From assembly GCA_016178055.1 (NCBI GenBank), contig JACOUC010000003.1:40478-104477 (forward strand): 64,000 bases of DNA, given 5' to 3'. The DNA is from Chlamydiota bacterium (GTDB taxonomy: Bacteria; Auribacterota; JACPWU01). A program made the position numbers and the translations under genes. Position 1 is the first letter of the stretch. Every line of letters begins with the position of its first letter. Of the stretch, positions 25,693 to 34,325 are shown piece by piece. The notes beneath the pieces are model-generated. The model was not told the origin of the DNA and ran no database searches. It was given only the letters and a program-made list of their open reading frames with translations.

Positions 25693-25734
25693 TTACCTGA
25701 TGTAGAGGGAGTTGAAAACTGAATAGCAGGGCCT

Positions 25735-25893
25735 GAAAAAGGTAAACTATTCGAAAGAATAGGGCGCAAAGTTCCAGACCTGTCAGAGCCGAGAGTCGAG
25801 ATAGCACATTTGCATGGGAGTCGATCTCATGAAGGTTTGCTAAATCGATTCCAAATCTCGATTCTCGGTTGTTACGGTGGCTGAACTGCCAAG
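25735..25893 (+). promoter_or_regulatory. Cyclic di-GMP-I (GEMM-I) riboswitch with enlarged arm, no downstream gene
   Basis: Contains AAGGTAAAC, hairpin CTATTC-GAAA-GAATAG, GGCGCAAAG and the closing TTACGGTGGCTGAACTGCC, the order of a GEMM-I aptamer. The second arm is expanded: CCGAGAGTCGAGAT pairs with ATCTCGATTCTCGG and encloses further hairpins, about 100 nt in all instead of the usual 25-30. The G20-equivalent is G. It is followed by a terminator (25922-25973) but by no plus-strand gene before the convergent lptE end at 26089. Confidence 0.8.
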
Positions 25894-25921
25894 GCTTAGG
25901 GGTTGACAAAAGGGTTTGTTC

Positions 25922-25973
25922 CAGAGCCTATTCTTTCGATGTTAATAAAAAAGAATATGGCTCTATTTTTTTG
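25922..25973 (+). terminator. Terminator after the orphan riboswitch
   Basis: Arms AGAGCC-T-ATTCTTT and AAAGAAT-AT-GGCTCT followed by ATTTTTTT. It sits where an expression platform would be. Confidence 0.8.
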
Positions 25974-26029
25974 AGCAAATCATAAAATTAAAGAGAATAG
26001 AACCGATCGTGACAGGTCCCAAGACCTGT

Positions 26030-26090
26030 CCAAGAGAGGTGCTTGAGGGAAGTGTGCCCCCCCTCGCTTTCCCAAGCACCTCTTATTTTT
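26030..26090 (+). terminator. Second terminator hairpin ending the orphan transcript
   Basis: Arms AGAGAGGTGCTTGAGGGAA and TTTCCCAAGCACCTCTT followed by ATTTTT on the plus strand. Just upstream (26011-26030) is another perfect hairpin, GACAGGTC-CCAA-GACCTGTC. It reaches the stop end of lptE and may serve both directions, but the U-run fits plus-strand transcription. Confidence 0.65.
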
Positions 26091-26631
26091 ACCATCCTTC
26101 AACCACGGCCTCGACAACATGATGGGAGAGATCTTCTTCTAAGGTAGGAAGTTGACTTTTTTCTTGTTCGGTGAGACTACCCACAGCGGTTCTTTCTACT
26201 TCTCTAAAACTGCCGGCAATAAAATAGGTGGCCTCCCCTTCCACTCTTCGATCTTTCCAGAGGGGCTGACCCGTTTTTAAATCAATCAAACTAATTTTTG
26301 TAATGAGCCGCAACCGATACTCACTCACATCCTTAAAATCTTTTCCTGTAAATCTTAAGGGTTCCCTGCGATACTCCAAAAATTCGCCCTCTAAGCGTAC
26401 ATCCGCATCTTCCTCTTCCACCACTCGAAGGGTTCCATCAATTTGAAATTGATTAATAATTTGGTTGGTTAGGCTCATCTCTATTCCAGGTTCAGGTGTG
26501 AGATTTTTGAAGGTTGGAATCACAATTGTTTTCAAATTGGAAGGCAAAATCGAACCCACACGATAACCGCAACCCCCTAAAACCAAGGCTGTAAGAAGTG
26601 TAAAAGATACGAAAATTTTTGGTTTAATCAA
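26089..26631 (-). CDS. lptE: LPS-assembly lipoprotein LptE
   Basis: 180 aa from TTG at 26629-26631 (GGATCC upstream). Lipoprotein signal with lipobox LVLGGC at about 16-21, then GYRVGSILPSNLKTIVIPTFKNLTPEPGIEMSLTNQII, the usual start of LptE-family proteins, and a central EYRREPLRFTGKD...YRLRLITKISLID. LptE plugs LptD in the outer membrane for LPS insertion. It is 17 nt after the TPR gene and likely co-transcribed with it. Confidence 0.82.
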   Translation of the reverse strand: MIKPKIFVSFTLLTALVLGGCGYRVGSILPSNLKTIVIPTFKNLTPEPGIEMSLTNQIINQFQIDGTLRVVEEEDADVRLEGEFLEYRREPLRFTGKDFKDVSEYRLRLITKISLIDLKTGQPLWKDRRVEGEATYFIAGSFREVERTAVGSLTEQEKSQLPTLEEDLSHHVVEAVVEGW

Positions 26632-26647
26632 GTCAGGATCCTTTCTT

Positions 26648-27712
26648 TTATGAAATTTCAGGGGAAGGAGATTCTTTAGCCCCCAACGCCTCTATTCTCT
26701 TTTTTGCAGTTTTTCCCTCTTCCATGTCTGGAAAAGTTTCCAAAAGCTGTTGATAATAAACCTTCGCAGACTTTTTATCTCCAACCTTGTTGTAATAAGC
26801 AGCAATTTGTAAAAGCCCTTGGGCCTTACGCGTATTCAATTCTTGAATCTTGGCTTTCACTTCTTCAGTACGGCGGCTTTCAGGATATTCTCTCAAAAAT
26901 TCCTTAAAAAGTTCAAGGGCCTTGTCCGTTGCAGCCTGATCATAAGAAGCACCGCGGGATTGCTTATAAGCACAAAGCCCCATTCGATACTTCGCCTCAT
27001 CACGCAAACTACTTTTGTTATGATTTTTTAAAAGCGTTTTATAAGCCTCCATCGCTTCTGGATATTTCTTTTGTTTTTCATAAGCACGACCTATTCCAAA
27101 CTGGGCTTGATCTGCCAAATTTCCAAAGGGAAAATTTTCTACAACCTTCTTGAAAATTTCAATGGCAATGTCCATGGAGGGAAATAAGGCCAGCTTGATA
27201 AGCTTTAACTTCCTTTTCTTTCCAGACAAGAAAAGACTTCCAATTTTATATTCCTCTTCAACAATTTTTTCAATATCTGGGTATGAAGGATACTTTTCTA
27301 TCAACAGTTGATCGGCTTGATACGCTTCATAATAAAATCCTGCCTTCTGATAATTCTCCGCTTCACGCACCAAAGCCATCGTGGCCCAAGAACTGGTTGG
27401 ATAGGCCTTAACCAATTTCTTATACTCTTTTGCAGCCCGTTCCCAATCGCCCTTTTTCTCAAAACTTTCTGCATGCTGAAATTGTGCCTTTGAAGAACCC
27501 TTCACGGCATATTTTGGATTATACCAATTTCCTGTCTTTGGATCCCAAATCCAAACCGCCTGACTCGAGGTCACAAGAGAGGAAAGAAGAAAAGAGAAGG
27601 CTAAAACGGTTACGCAAAGAAGGCGAGGAAAGGAGCAAAACCTTACTCGTATTTTTTCCAATAATCTAGGTTGATGATTCATTTTCATGGAGTCATTTCT
27701 AGTGATGAACAT
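26648..27712 (-). CDS. BamD-like exported TPR protein
   Basis: 354 aa; signal peptide around residues 28-52 (LLCVTVLAFSFLLSSLVTSSQA), no lipobox Cys. Then about six TPR-like repeats: AESFEKKGDWERAAKEYKKLVKAYPTS, NFPFGNLADQAQFGIGRAYEK, DKALELFKEFLREYPES and others, in the COG4105 (BamD/YfiO) style. Context with lptE suggests outer-membrane assembly. Start is uncertain (27712, or ATGs at 27688 and 27682). BamD is normally a lipoprotein, so this may be a relative with another role. Confidence 0.7.
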   Translation of the reverse strand: MFITRNDSMKMNHQPRLLEKIRVRFCSFPRLLCVTVLAFSFLLSSLVTSSQAVWIWDPKTGNWYNPKYAVKGSSKAQFQHAESFEKKGDWERAAKEYKKLVKAYPTSSWATMALVREAENYQKAGFYYEAYQADQLLIEKYPSYPDIEKIVEEEYKIGSLFLSGKKRKLKLIKLALFPSMDIAIEIFKKVVENFPFGNLADQAQFGIGRAYEKQKKYPEAMEAYKTLLKNHNKSSLRDEAKYRMGLCAYKQSRGASYDQAATDKALELFKEFLREYPESRRTEEVKAKIQELNTRKAQGLLQIAAYYNKVGDKKSAKVYYQQLLETFPDMEEGKTAKKRIEALGAKESPSPEIS

Positions 27713-27752
27713 TGGGGGACATCTTACGTCAATTCAAAAGAAGCTGTCAATA

Positions 27753-27888
27753 ATGAAAATCCAAAAATCAAACATTAAAAATCAAAATGACAATGTAAAA
27801 CTTAAAATGTCTCCCTTGCATTAGCATCATAAATTTTGGATTTTAGTATGTCATTTTGCATTTTGATTTTTGAATTTTAAATTAACTT
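27753..27888. repeat. Heptad-word inverted repeat (AAAATCA family, conserved core)
   Basis: Arms of AAAATCC/AAAATCA words and TGATTTT words around a core AATGTCTCCCTTGCATTAGCAT...AAATTTTGGATTTTAGTATGTCA. The core is shared with copies at 60063-60190 and, inverted, 42893-43020. It abuts the etfA stop. Confidence 0.85.
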
Positions 27889-28880
27889 TATTTCCCCAGC
27901 ACCTCTTTAAATTTCTTTGTAAGGGCAGGAACCACCTCAAACAAATCTCCAACAATCCCATAATCCGCAATTTGAAAGATGGGGGCGGCTGAATCCTTAT
28001 TAATGGCAATGATTGTATCAGACTGCCGCATTCCAAACAAATGCTGAATGGCGCCAGAAATCCCACAGGCAATGTAAATCTTCGGCTTGACTGTTTTTCC
28101 CGTCTGCCCCACCTGATGAGGATAGGGAATCCACCCCAAATCAACTGCAACCCGGCTTGCCCCTACAGCCGCATCCAAGACCTCGGCCAATTCGCGAATG
28201 ATTTTAAAATTTTCAGGGACTTTAAGGCCCCTCCCTCCTGAAACGATGATACTGGCCTCTGCCACATCTTTTTCCCGACCCGGATCTTTATGAAAAGCAA
28301 TGACCTTTGACCGTCCCTTTAAAAAGATTTCTTCCAAAACAGGTATTTCATGAATCAAACCCTTCCGGTCTTGATCAGGGTCAAGAGCCCGTATGGATCT
28401 GGGCTTGATCGAAATAATCTGAGGCCGATGCCCTTTAAAAAGAACCTCTGCGAGCCTTCTTCCACCAAAACAGGGACGTAACATCTGAAGTTGATTTTCT
28501 TTGATTGTAAATTGCGTAATGGAAGACGAGAAACCGCATTTGAGCTTGACCATGAGTCTTCCACCCAGCCAACGCCCAACGCTGGTTGCTCCCAAAACAA
28601 TCCATTCAGGATCTATTTTTTTAAGCACATCAAAACAAACTTCCGCATAAACCTCACCCGCAAGATTTAAAAATCTGGAATCCTTTGCCCAAAAAATCTC
28701 ATCTCCCCCACTTTGAATCAACCTTTTAATCTCTTCCTCCTTCTCAACACCTAAAACGACTACAGCAACCTTCAAAGAAAGGGGATCCGCCATCTTCCTT
28801 GCAGCCGCGATCAATTCAAAGGAGATTGATTTTATTTCTCCTCCCGCCACCTCCACTAAAACCGCAATATGGGTTTTCAA
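27888..28880 (-). CDS. etfA: Electron transfer flavoprotein alpha subunit
   Basis: 330 aa from TTG directly after the etfB stop codon. N-terminal ETF domain and the C-terminal FAD-binding signature: VSGGRGLKVPENF at about 205-217, VGASRVAVDLGWIPYPHQVGQTGKTVKPKIYIACGISGAIQHL at about 238-281, INKDSAAPIFQIADYGIVGDLFEVVP. With EtfB it accepts electrons from the acyl-CoA dehydrogenase encoded upstream. Confidence 0.94.
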   Translation of the reverse strand: MKTHIAVLVEVAGGEIKSISFELIAAARKMADPLSLKVAVVVLGVEKEEEIKRLIQSGGDEIFWAKDSRFLNLAGEVYAEVCFDVLKKIDPEWIVLGATSVGRWLGGRLMVKLKCGFSSSITQFTIKENQLQMLRPCFGGRRLAEVLFKGHRPQIISIKPRSIRALDPDQDRKGLIHEIPVLEEIFLKGRSKVIAFHKDPGREKDVAEASIIVSGGRGLKVPENFKIIRELAEVLDAAVGASRVAVDLGWIPYPHQVGQTGKTVKPKIYIACGISGAIQHLFGMRQSDTIIAINKDSAAPIFQIADYGIVGDLFEVVPALTKKFKEVLGK

Positions 28881-29663
28881 TTAAATCAACTTCTTTTTCA
28901 AAAGTTCATTCACCAACTCCGCCGCAGCCTCCTCAGCTCTCCCGGAGAAAATTTTTACTCCCTCTTTTTTTGGAGGATCCTGAACTGCACAAACTTGAGT
29001 CTGTGCACCTTGATCCCCAATAAGAGATACCTCCAATTCCAACTCTTTAAGCCCCCATATAGGGATTGGGACATTTTTGGCTGCCATTTTCCCCTTCAAA
29101 GAAGGAAGACGAGGCTCATTAATTTCTTTTACAACACTGATGAGGGCAGGAAGCTGGACCTCAATCTCGTAATATCCGCCAATCACCATTTGCTCCAAAC
29201 GAAGAACCCCCTCCTTAATTTCAATGACTTTACGAACATCCATCACAAAGGGAAGCTTTAAACATTCTGCAATGGCAGAGGAAATAATTCCATTCTCACC
29301 ATCACTCGACTGTTTCCCTGAAATAATCAGGTCAAAGGGAGAATTTTTCTCAATGGCCCTACTTAAGATGAAAGCTGTTCCTAAAAGATCTGAACCCGCA
29401 AAGGAAGGATCACTTAAAAGAATACCTCGATCAGCCCCTACCGAAACAGAAAATCTGAGGAGATTCAGCGCAGTAGGTTTTCCCATACTGATTACAACCA
29501 CTTCACCTGTTAAACGTTCCTTTAAACGAACGGCCTCTTCAATCGCATACTCATCAGAGGGATTGCAAATAAGGTCAAGCCCTTCCCTCAAAACATGAAA
29601 ATTTTGCTGAAAGGTCTGATCCTTGGTATCCGGAACTTGTTTGGCAAGAGCGATGATCTTCAT
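28881..29663 (-). CDS. etfB: Electron transfer flavoprotein beta subunit
   Basis: 260 aa. MKIIALAKQVPDTKDQ start, NPSDEYAIEEAVRLKE, DLIISGKQSSDGENGIISSAIAECL and the AMP-site region VVKEINEPRLPSLKGKMAAK are typical. No Shine-Dalgarno is visible: the 50-bp repeat array ends 5 nt before its ATG. Confidence 0.94.
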   Translation of the reverse strand: MKIIALAKQVPDTKDQTFQQNFHVLREGLDLICNPSDEYAIEEAVRLKERLTGEVVVISMGKPTALNLLRFSVSVGADRGILLSDPSFAGSDLLGTAFILSRAIEKNSPFDLIISGKQSSDGENGIISSAIAECLKLPFVMDVRKVIEIKEGVLRLEQMVIGGYYEIEVQLPALISVVKEINEPRLPSLKGKMAAKNVPIPIWGLKELELEVSLIGDQGAQTQVCAVQDPPKKEGVKIFSGRAEEAAAELVNELLKKKLI

Positions 29664-29667
29664 ATAT

Positions 29668-29817
29668 TAAATCCAAAATCCAAAAATCAAAAACCAAAAT
29701 TAAGGAGCTTATCTATTTAAATCCAAAATCCAAAAATCAAAAACCAAAATTAAGGAGCTTATCTATTTAAATCCAAAATCCAAAAATCAAAAACCAAAAT
29801 TAAGGAGTTTTTGATAT
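29668..29817. repeat. Three tandem copies of a 50-bp heptad-word unit
   Basis: Exact or near-exact 50-bp period (starts about 29668, 29718, 29768). Each unit is itself built of AAATCCA, AAATCCA, AAAATCA, AAAACCA, AAATTAA words plus GGAGCTTATCTATT. It fills the gap between the acyl-CoA dehydrogenase gene and etfB. Confidence 0.92.
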
Positions 29818-29820
29818 TTT

Positions 29821-30975
29821 TTACGTATATTCTTTCAGCAAATTAGCTGCAATCATGTTTCGCTGAATCTGATTAGTCCCTTCATAAATCTGTGTAATTT
29901 TGGCATCTCTCATCATTTTCTCAACGGGATAATCTCTCATATAGCCATACCCACCCAAAATTTGAACTGCATCGGTCGTTACCTTCATGGCCATATCTGA
30001 TGCGAAAAGTTTCGACATCGCAGCTTCTTTGGTAAAACGACTGGTTTGGGAAGCATCAAATGCCTTTGCCACAGCATAAGTAAGCGCCCTTGCAGCCTCA
30101 ATTTGTGTGGCCATATCTGCCAGCATGATTTGAATCGCCTGAAAAGATGAAATGGGTTTTCCAAACTGCTTACGATCTTTCGCATAGGCCGCCGCTATAT
30201 CCAAAGCGCCTTGTGCAATGCCTACGGCCTGGGCAGCTACACCGGGCCTTCCATGATCAAAATTTTTAAGGGCAATGACAAAACCCCTCCCCTCTTTACC
30301 TAATAAATTTTCTTCAGGGACCTTGCAATCCTCAAAAATCAGGGTTCGCGTTGCCGAGGATCGTATTCCCATTTTATCTTCTTTTTTGCCAAAACTAAAA
30401 CCTTCCATTCCCTTTTCAAGAATAAATGCGGATGAGCCTCTGGGCCCTTTTGAAGCATCGGTCGTTACAATGACGGTATAAATCTCTGCTTCTCCACCGT
30501 TGGTGACCCATTGCTTCGTCCCATTCAAGATATATTGATTCCCTTTTTTCTGGGCTTTCGTCGTAATAAAGCCAATATCACTGCCCGAGCTGGGTTCTGT
30601 AATTGAAAAAGCGGCCAATTTTTTTCCTGAAGCAACATCGGGGAGATATTTCTTCTTCTGCGCTTCATTCCCAAACATAATGATGGGATAACTTCCTAAA
30701 CCGGTCGCTGCGATACTGAGGGCGATACCGCCGCAAGCCCGGCTCATTTCCTCCACAACCAAAACCAGCTCCATCAAACCTCCACCTAGTCCTCCATATT
30801 CTTTGGGGATATAAACGGAAGTAAGACCGGTTTCACCAAAAACTTTAACAAGTTCCCAGGCAAATTCATTACTATGATCGTATTTTTCTCGGACGGGAAC
30901 TACTTTTTCTTCCGCAACCTGGCGGGCCAAAGCCCTAATCTCTTTTTGCTCATCGGTTAAAAAATAATCGAGCAT
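29821..30975 (-). CDS. Acyl-CoA dehydrogenase
   Basis: 384 aa. Short-chain/butyryl-CoA dehydrogenase-like: FSITEPSSGSDIGFITTKAQK (FAD/substrate loop), KQWVTNGGEAEIY, DRKQFGKPISSFQAIQIMLADMATQIEAAR, GGYGYMRDYPVEKMMRD and the catalytic glutamate segment QIYEGTNQIQRNMIA at the C-terminus. It oxidises acyl-CoA and passes electrons to the ETF encoded just downstream; the same operon layout also occurs in butyrate-type pathways working in the reducing direction. Confidence 0.93.
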   Translation of the reverse strand: MLDYFLTDEQKEIRALARQVAEEKVVPVREKYDHSNEFAWELVKVFGETGLTSVYIPKEYGGLGGGLMELVLVVEEMSRACGGIALSIAATGLGSYPIIMFGNEAQKKKYLPDVASGKKLAAFSITEPSSGSDIGFITTKAQKKGNQYILNGTKQWVTNGGEAEIYTVIVTTDASKGPRGSSAFILEKGMEGFSFGKKEDKMGIRSSATRTLIFEDCKVPEENLLGKEGRGFVIALKNFDHGRPGVAAQAVGIAQGALDIAAAYAKDRKQFGKPISSFQAIQIMLADMATQIEAARALTYAVAKAFDASQTSRFTKEAAMSKLFASDMAMKVTTDAVQILGGYGYMRDYPVEKMMRDAKITQIYEGTNQIQRNMIAANLLKEYT

Positions 30976-31058
30976 GTAAGCCTTTCTAATTGAGACGCAA
31001 GATGTTTGGTTGATTCCATTTTAACACCCCCTTGATTTTTTTCAAGGGGATCGCACAA

Positions 31059-31137
31059 AAAAAGGTTCAAAGTTCAAAGTTTAAAGAAAACTGATCTCAT
31101 GCGTTTTTTCCCTTGAACCTTGAACTTTGAACCTTTA
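31059..31137. repeat. Heptad-word inverted repeat (AAGTTCA/CTTGAAC)
   Basis: Left arm AGGTTCA, AAGTTCA, AAGTTTA; right arm CTTGAAC, CTTGAAC, TTTGAAC, CTTTAGA. It precedes the first fabI-like gene. Confidence 0.8.
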
Positions 31138-31152
31138 GACTCTTTTAAAACT

Positions 31153-31923
31153 ATGGGACTTCTCGAAGGAAAAAACGCGATTGTTTTTGGCGTGGCCAAC
31201 AAACGCAGTATTGCATGGGCCATTGCTCAAGCTCTTCATCGGGAGGGAGCCCGTCTTGCTTTGACTTATCAAGGAGAGCGAATCGAAGAAAATGTTCGTG
31301 AGCTTGCAACAACTCTAAAAAACCCCATTATTCTTCCTTGTGATGTCACTAAAGATCATGAAATCGCTTCCGTTTTTGAAAATCTTTCGAAATTGTTTGA
31401 TCATTTAGACATTTTAATTCATTGTGTTGCCTATGCACGAAAAGAAGAGCTTGAAGGACGCTTCATTCATACCACACGAGAAGGTTTTCGCATTGCGCTA
31501 GACATCAGTGCCTATTCGCTTCAAGCACTGGTTCGAGGAGCCCTTCCCCTTCTTGAGAAAAAAGGAGGAAGCGTTATCGCCCTCACTTATTTAGGGGGAT
31601 ATAAAGTTGTTCCTCATTATAATGTGATGGGAGTTGCTAAATCAGCGCTTGAAACCTCCATTCGATATCTTGCTTACGAATTAGGAGAAAAGAATATTCG
31701 TGTCAATGGCATCTCAGCCGGCCCCATCAATACCCTGGCCGCTCGAGGAATTTCCGGATTTACTAAAATGCTTGAAGTTTATCGCCAGAGAGCTCCTCTT
31801 AAAAGAAATGTGAGCGCATCGGAAGTTGCTGATACTGGCCTTTTTATGGCTAGCGATCTATCTAAGGGAATCAGTGGGGAAATTATCTACGTCGATGCAG
31901 GATATCATATTACAGGGGCTTAA
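31153..31923 (+). CDS. fabI: Enoyl-ACP reductase FabI, copy 1
   Basis: 256 aa from ATG at 31153 (the open frame from 31120 lies in repeat sequence). FabI-type SDR: MGLLEGKNAIVFGVANKRSIAW with the divergent GVAN-RSIA nucleotide motif, then LTYLGGYKVVPHYNVMGVAK: both active-site tyrosines (YLG and HYNVMG) and the lysine six residues on are present; RVNGISAGPINTLAA follows. It reduces the enoyl-ACP double bond, the last step of the fatty-acid elongation cycle whose other genes lie at 32900-38566. Confidence 0.93.
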   Translation: MGLLEGKNAIVFGVANKRSIAWAIAQALHREGARLALTYQGERIEENVRELATTLKNPIILPCDVTKDHEIASVFENLSKLFDHLDILIHCVAYARKEELEGRFIHTTREGFRIALDISAYSLQALVRGALPLLEKKGGSVIALTYLGGYKVVPHYNVMGVAKSALETSIRYLAYELGEKNIRVNGISAGPINTLAARGISGFTKMLEVYRQRAPLKRNVSASEVADTGLFMASDLSKGISGEIIYVDAGYHITGA

Positions 31924-31925
31924 AA

Positions 31926-32038
31926 ATACAGTTTAAAGTTTAAGGTTCAAAGTTCAAGGACTCTACGTGCTAGTTTTTTTCTTTCAACTTTCAACTTTCA
32001 ACTTTCAACTTTCAACTTTTAACTTTGAACTACTTAAA
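31926..32038. repeat. Heptad-word inverted repeat (AGTTTAA/TTTCAAC)
   Basis: Left arm AGTTTAA, AGTTTAA, GGTTCAA, AGTTCAA; right arm at least four perfect TTTCAAC words then TTTTAAC, TTTGAAC. It separates the two fabI-like genes. Confidence 0.85.
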
Positions 32039-32047
32039 AAGGATTCT

Positions 32048-32812
32048 ATGTTATTAAAAGATAAAAAAGGGATTATTTTGGGCGTTGCAAACAGTCGAAG
32101 CATTGCCTGGTCCATTGCACAAGCCTTTCATGATGAAGGAGCTAGATTTGCCATGACCTGTCAAAATGAAAAAATAGCAAAAAATGTTCGCCGCCTAGCG
32201 TCTAAGCTCAGTTCTTGTCCTCTCCTTTCTTGTGATGTCACTTCAAACGAGCAAATCGAAAATGTTTTTCAGTTTCTTAAACAAGAATTTGGCACTATTG
32301 ATTTTCTTATTCACAGTATCGCGTATGCCCCCCCCAAAGAATTGCGAGCGAAATTTACCGATGTTTCAAGAGAAGGATTTGCTACAACCTTAGAGATAAC
32401 CGCTTTTTCACTCACTGCAGTCATCCAAAAAGCCATTCCTCTCATGCCCAAAGGAGGAAGTATTATGACTTTGACTTCACTGGGAGGATGGAGAATTGTT
32501 CCCAACTATCACGTCATGGGAGTTGCTAAATCAGCTCTTGAGTCGAGTGTACGCTACCTTGCAAATGATTTAGGAGAGCAAAACATTCGCGTGAATGGAA
32601 TTTCTCCAGGCCCTATTCGAACGGTCTCAGCGATGGGCATTCGAAGATTTTCTCAAATGCTTAAAACCCACCAAGAAAGGTCCCCTTTAAGAAGAAATGT
32701 CAAAGGGAGTGATGTTGCTAAATCCGCTATTTTCCTAGCCAGTGATGCTTCAAGCAATATTACAGGTGAGATTTTATTCGTCGATGCGGGCTATCATATT
32801 ATTGGGATTTAG
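32048..32812 (+). CDS. FabI-like enoyl reductase paralogue, copy 2
   Basis: 254 aa from ATG at 32048; the open frame from 31967 is repeat sequence. Closely related to copy 1: GVANSRSIAWSIAQAFHDEGA, LTSLGGWRIVPNYHVMGVAKSALE, RVNGISPGPIRTVSAMGI. The Y-x6-K pair (NYHVMGVAK) is intact, but the first active-site Tyr of FabI (YLG, Tyr146 in E. coli) is Ser here (TSLGG). It arose by tandem duplication. It may reduce other substrates, or confer altered inhibitor sensitivity, or be a backup FabI. Confidence 0.85.
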   Translation: MLLKDKKGIILGVANSRSIAWSIAQAFHDEGARFAMTCQNEKIAKNVRRLASKLSSCPLLSCDVTSNEQIENVFQFLKQEFGTIDFLIHSIAYAPPKELRAKFTDVSREGFATTLEITAFSLTAVIQKAIPLMPKGGSIMTLTSLGGWRIVPNYHVMGVAKSALESSVRYLANDLGEQNIRVNGISPGPIRTVSAMGIRRFSQMLKTHQERSPLRRNVKGSDVAKSAIFLASDASSNITGEILFVDAGYHIIGI

Positions 32813-32819
32813 TCCTAAC

Positions 32820-32905
32820 GAAATTGAGAATTGACAATTGATGATGAAGGTAAAATAAATTAATTCCTAAATTATCAATTTTCAATTATTCATTTTCAAT
32901 TATTT
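32820..32905. repeat. Heptad-word inverted repeat (ATTGAGA/TTTTCAA)
   Basis: Left arm ATTGAGA, ATTGACA, ATTGATG; right arm TTATCAA, TTTTCAA, TTATTCA, TTTTCAA. It lies between the convergent fabI copy 2 and fabF genes. Confidence 0.8.
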
Positions 32906-34144
32906 CTCAAATCTCTTAATAATTAAAGTCGCATTATGCCCACCAAATCCTAAAGAATTTGAAAGGGCTATATTGACTTTTGCTTTGCGGGCTTGATTGG
33001 GGACATAATCTAAATCACAGTCCGGATCAGGATATTGATAATTAATGGTCGGAGGAATCACTCCATCACGAATAACCAAAGAACAGACAATCAGTTCAAC
33101 AGATCCGGCAGCTCCCAAGAGATGCCCCGTCATAGACTTGGTTGAGCTAATGGGCACTTTCTTCGCACTCTCTTTAAAAACTTGCTTAATGGCTTGGGTT
33201 TCTAATTTATCATTTAAAGCAGTCGAGGTGCCATGAGCATTGATATAATCGACATCCAAAGGATTAATCTCAGCATCTTCCAAAGCCATTTTCATACACC
33301 GCGTGGCTCCTTCTCCGTCTGGAGCAGGCGCCGTCATATGGTACGCATCACCCGTCAGGCCATAGCCAATAAGTTCGGCATAAATACGTGCGCCTCTTTT
33401 CTTTGCATGCTCTAATTCTTCCAAAATTAAAATTCCTGCACCTTCTCCCATGACAAAACCATCTCTTTGGCGATCAAAGGGACGACTGGCCCGAAGCGGA
33501 TCATCGTTACGTGTGGACAAGGCATGCATGGCACAAAAACCACCTAATCCTAAATTTGTAATTGCCGCCTCTGCCCCTCCCGCAATCATGGCATCGGCAT
33601 CTCCATGAAGAATCAATCGTGCCGCCTCTCCAACCGCATGAGCTGAAGTGGCACAAGCCGTTGCGATACAAGAATTGGGTCCTCTAGCCCCCGTCTGAAT
33701 GGAAATTTGTCCGGGAGCCATGTTCACGATGAGCATTGGAATTAAAAAAGGGGACATTCGGGAAGGACCCTTTTTAAGCATGATGAGATGCTGCTCTTCA
33801 ACGGTTGTAATCCCACCGATTCCGGATCCTACAAGCACTCCTACACGATTTGAATCAACCTTATTCACTTCAAGATGAGCATCTTCCAAGGCCATTTTAG
33901 CTGCAACGACCGCAAAGCGAACAAAAGGATCCATCCGTTTAAGTTCTTTTGGCCCAATGTATTTCGAGGGATCAAAATTCTTCACCATGCAAGCAAAACG
34001 TGTATCAAATTTGCTCACATTAAAACTCTTAATGGGTCCAGCAGAACTTTTCCCTTGAACAATATTACTCCAAAATTCATCAAGGTTATTTCCACTGGGA
34101 GTCACAACCCCTAAACCCGTAATCACCACTCTTCTTCCGTGCAT
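32900..34144 (-). CDS. fabF: 3-oxoacyl-ACP synthase II (KAS II)
   Basis: 414 aa from ATG at 34142-34144 (GGAAG upstream). Thiolase fold; catalytic Cys in [18 protein letters not shown], His in [11 protein letters not shown] and His in [14 protein letters not shown]. It elongates acyl-ACP. A strong terminator and a heptad tract separate it from acpP, so it may be transcribed on its own or by readthrough. Confidence 0.95.
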   Translation of the reverse strand: MHGRRVVITGLGVVTPSGNNLDEFWSNIVQGKSSAGPIKSFNVSKFDTRFACMVKNFDPSKYIGPKELKRMDPFVRFAVVAAKMALEDAHLEVNKVDSNRVGVLVGSGIGGITTVEEQHLIMLKKGPSRMSPFLIPMLIVNMAPGQISIQTGARGPNSCIATACATSAHAVGEAARLILHGDADAMIAGGAEAAITNLGLGGFCAMHALSTRNDDPLRASRPFDRQRDGFVMGEGAGILILEELEHAKKRGARIYAELIGYGLTGDAYHMTAPAPDGEGATRCMKMALEDAEINPLDVDYINAHGTSTALNDKLETQAIKQVFKESAKKVPISSTKSMTGHLLGAAGSVELIVCSLVIRDGVIPPTINYQYPDPDCDLDYVPNQARKAKVNIALSNSLGFGGHNATLIIKRFEK

Positions 34145-34163
34145 CAATTTTTATCTTCCTTAA

Positions 34164-34262
34164 CTATGAAAAACGAGTCCACGGTCAACGGTCAACAGTC
34201 TATAGAAAATAAACAATTCCTTTAAAACTGTTGACCATTGACTGTCGACTGTGGACTGGAAA
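34164..34262. repeat. Heptad-word inverted repeat (GTCAACG/TGTTGAC)
   Basis: Left arm GTCCACG, GTCAACG, GTCAACA, GTCTATA; right arm TGTTGAC, CATTGAC, TGTCGAC, TGTGGAC. It lies between fabF and the acpP terminator. Confidence 0.82.
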
Positions 34263-34325
34263 CCATTTTCATCCACATGTGTGGCCAAACGTTTATGACT
34301 ACAACTATAAAAACAGGAGCTCGAA

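Noticed and set aside
29668..29817. Regular 50-bp repeats considered as a small CRISPR array
   Set aside because: The whole unit repeats without unique spacers, it is not palindromic like a CRISPR repeat, no cas gene is nearby, and its content matches the heptad tracts.
31967..32047. Upstream extension of the second FabI-like protein
   Set aside because: It translates the TTTCAAC repeat (FQLSTFNFQLSTFNF); the SDR domain begins at the ATG 32048.
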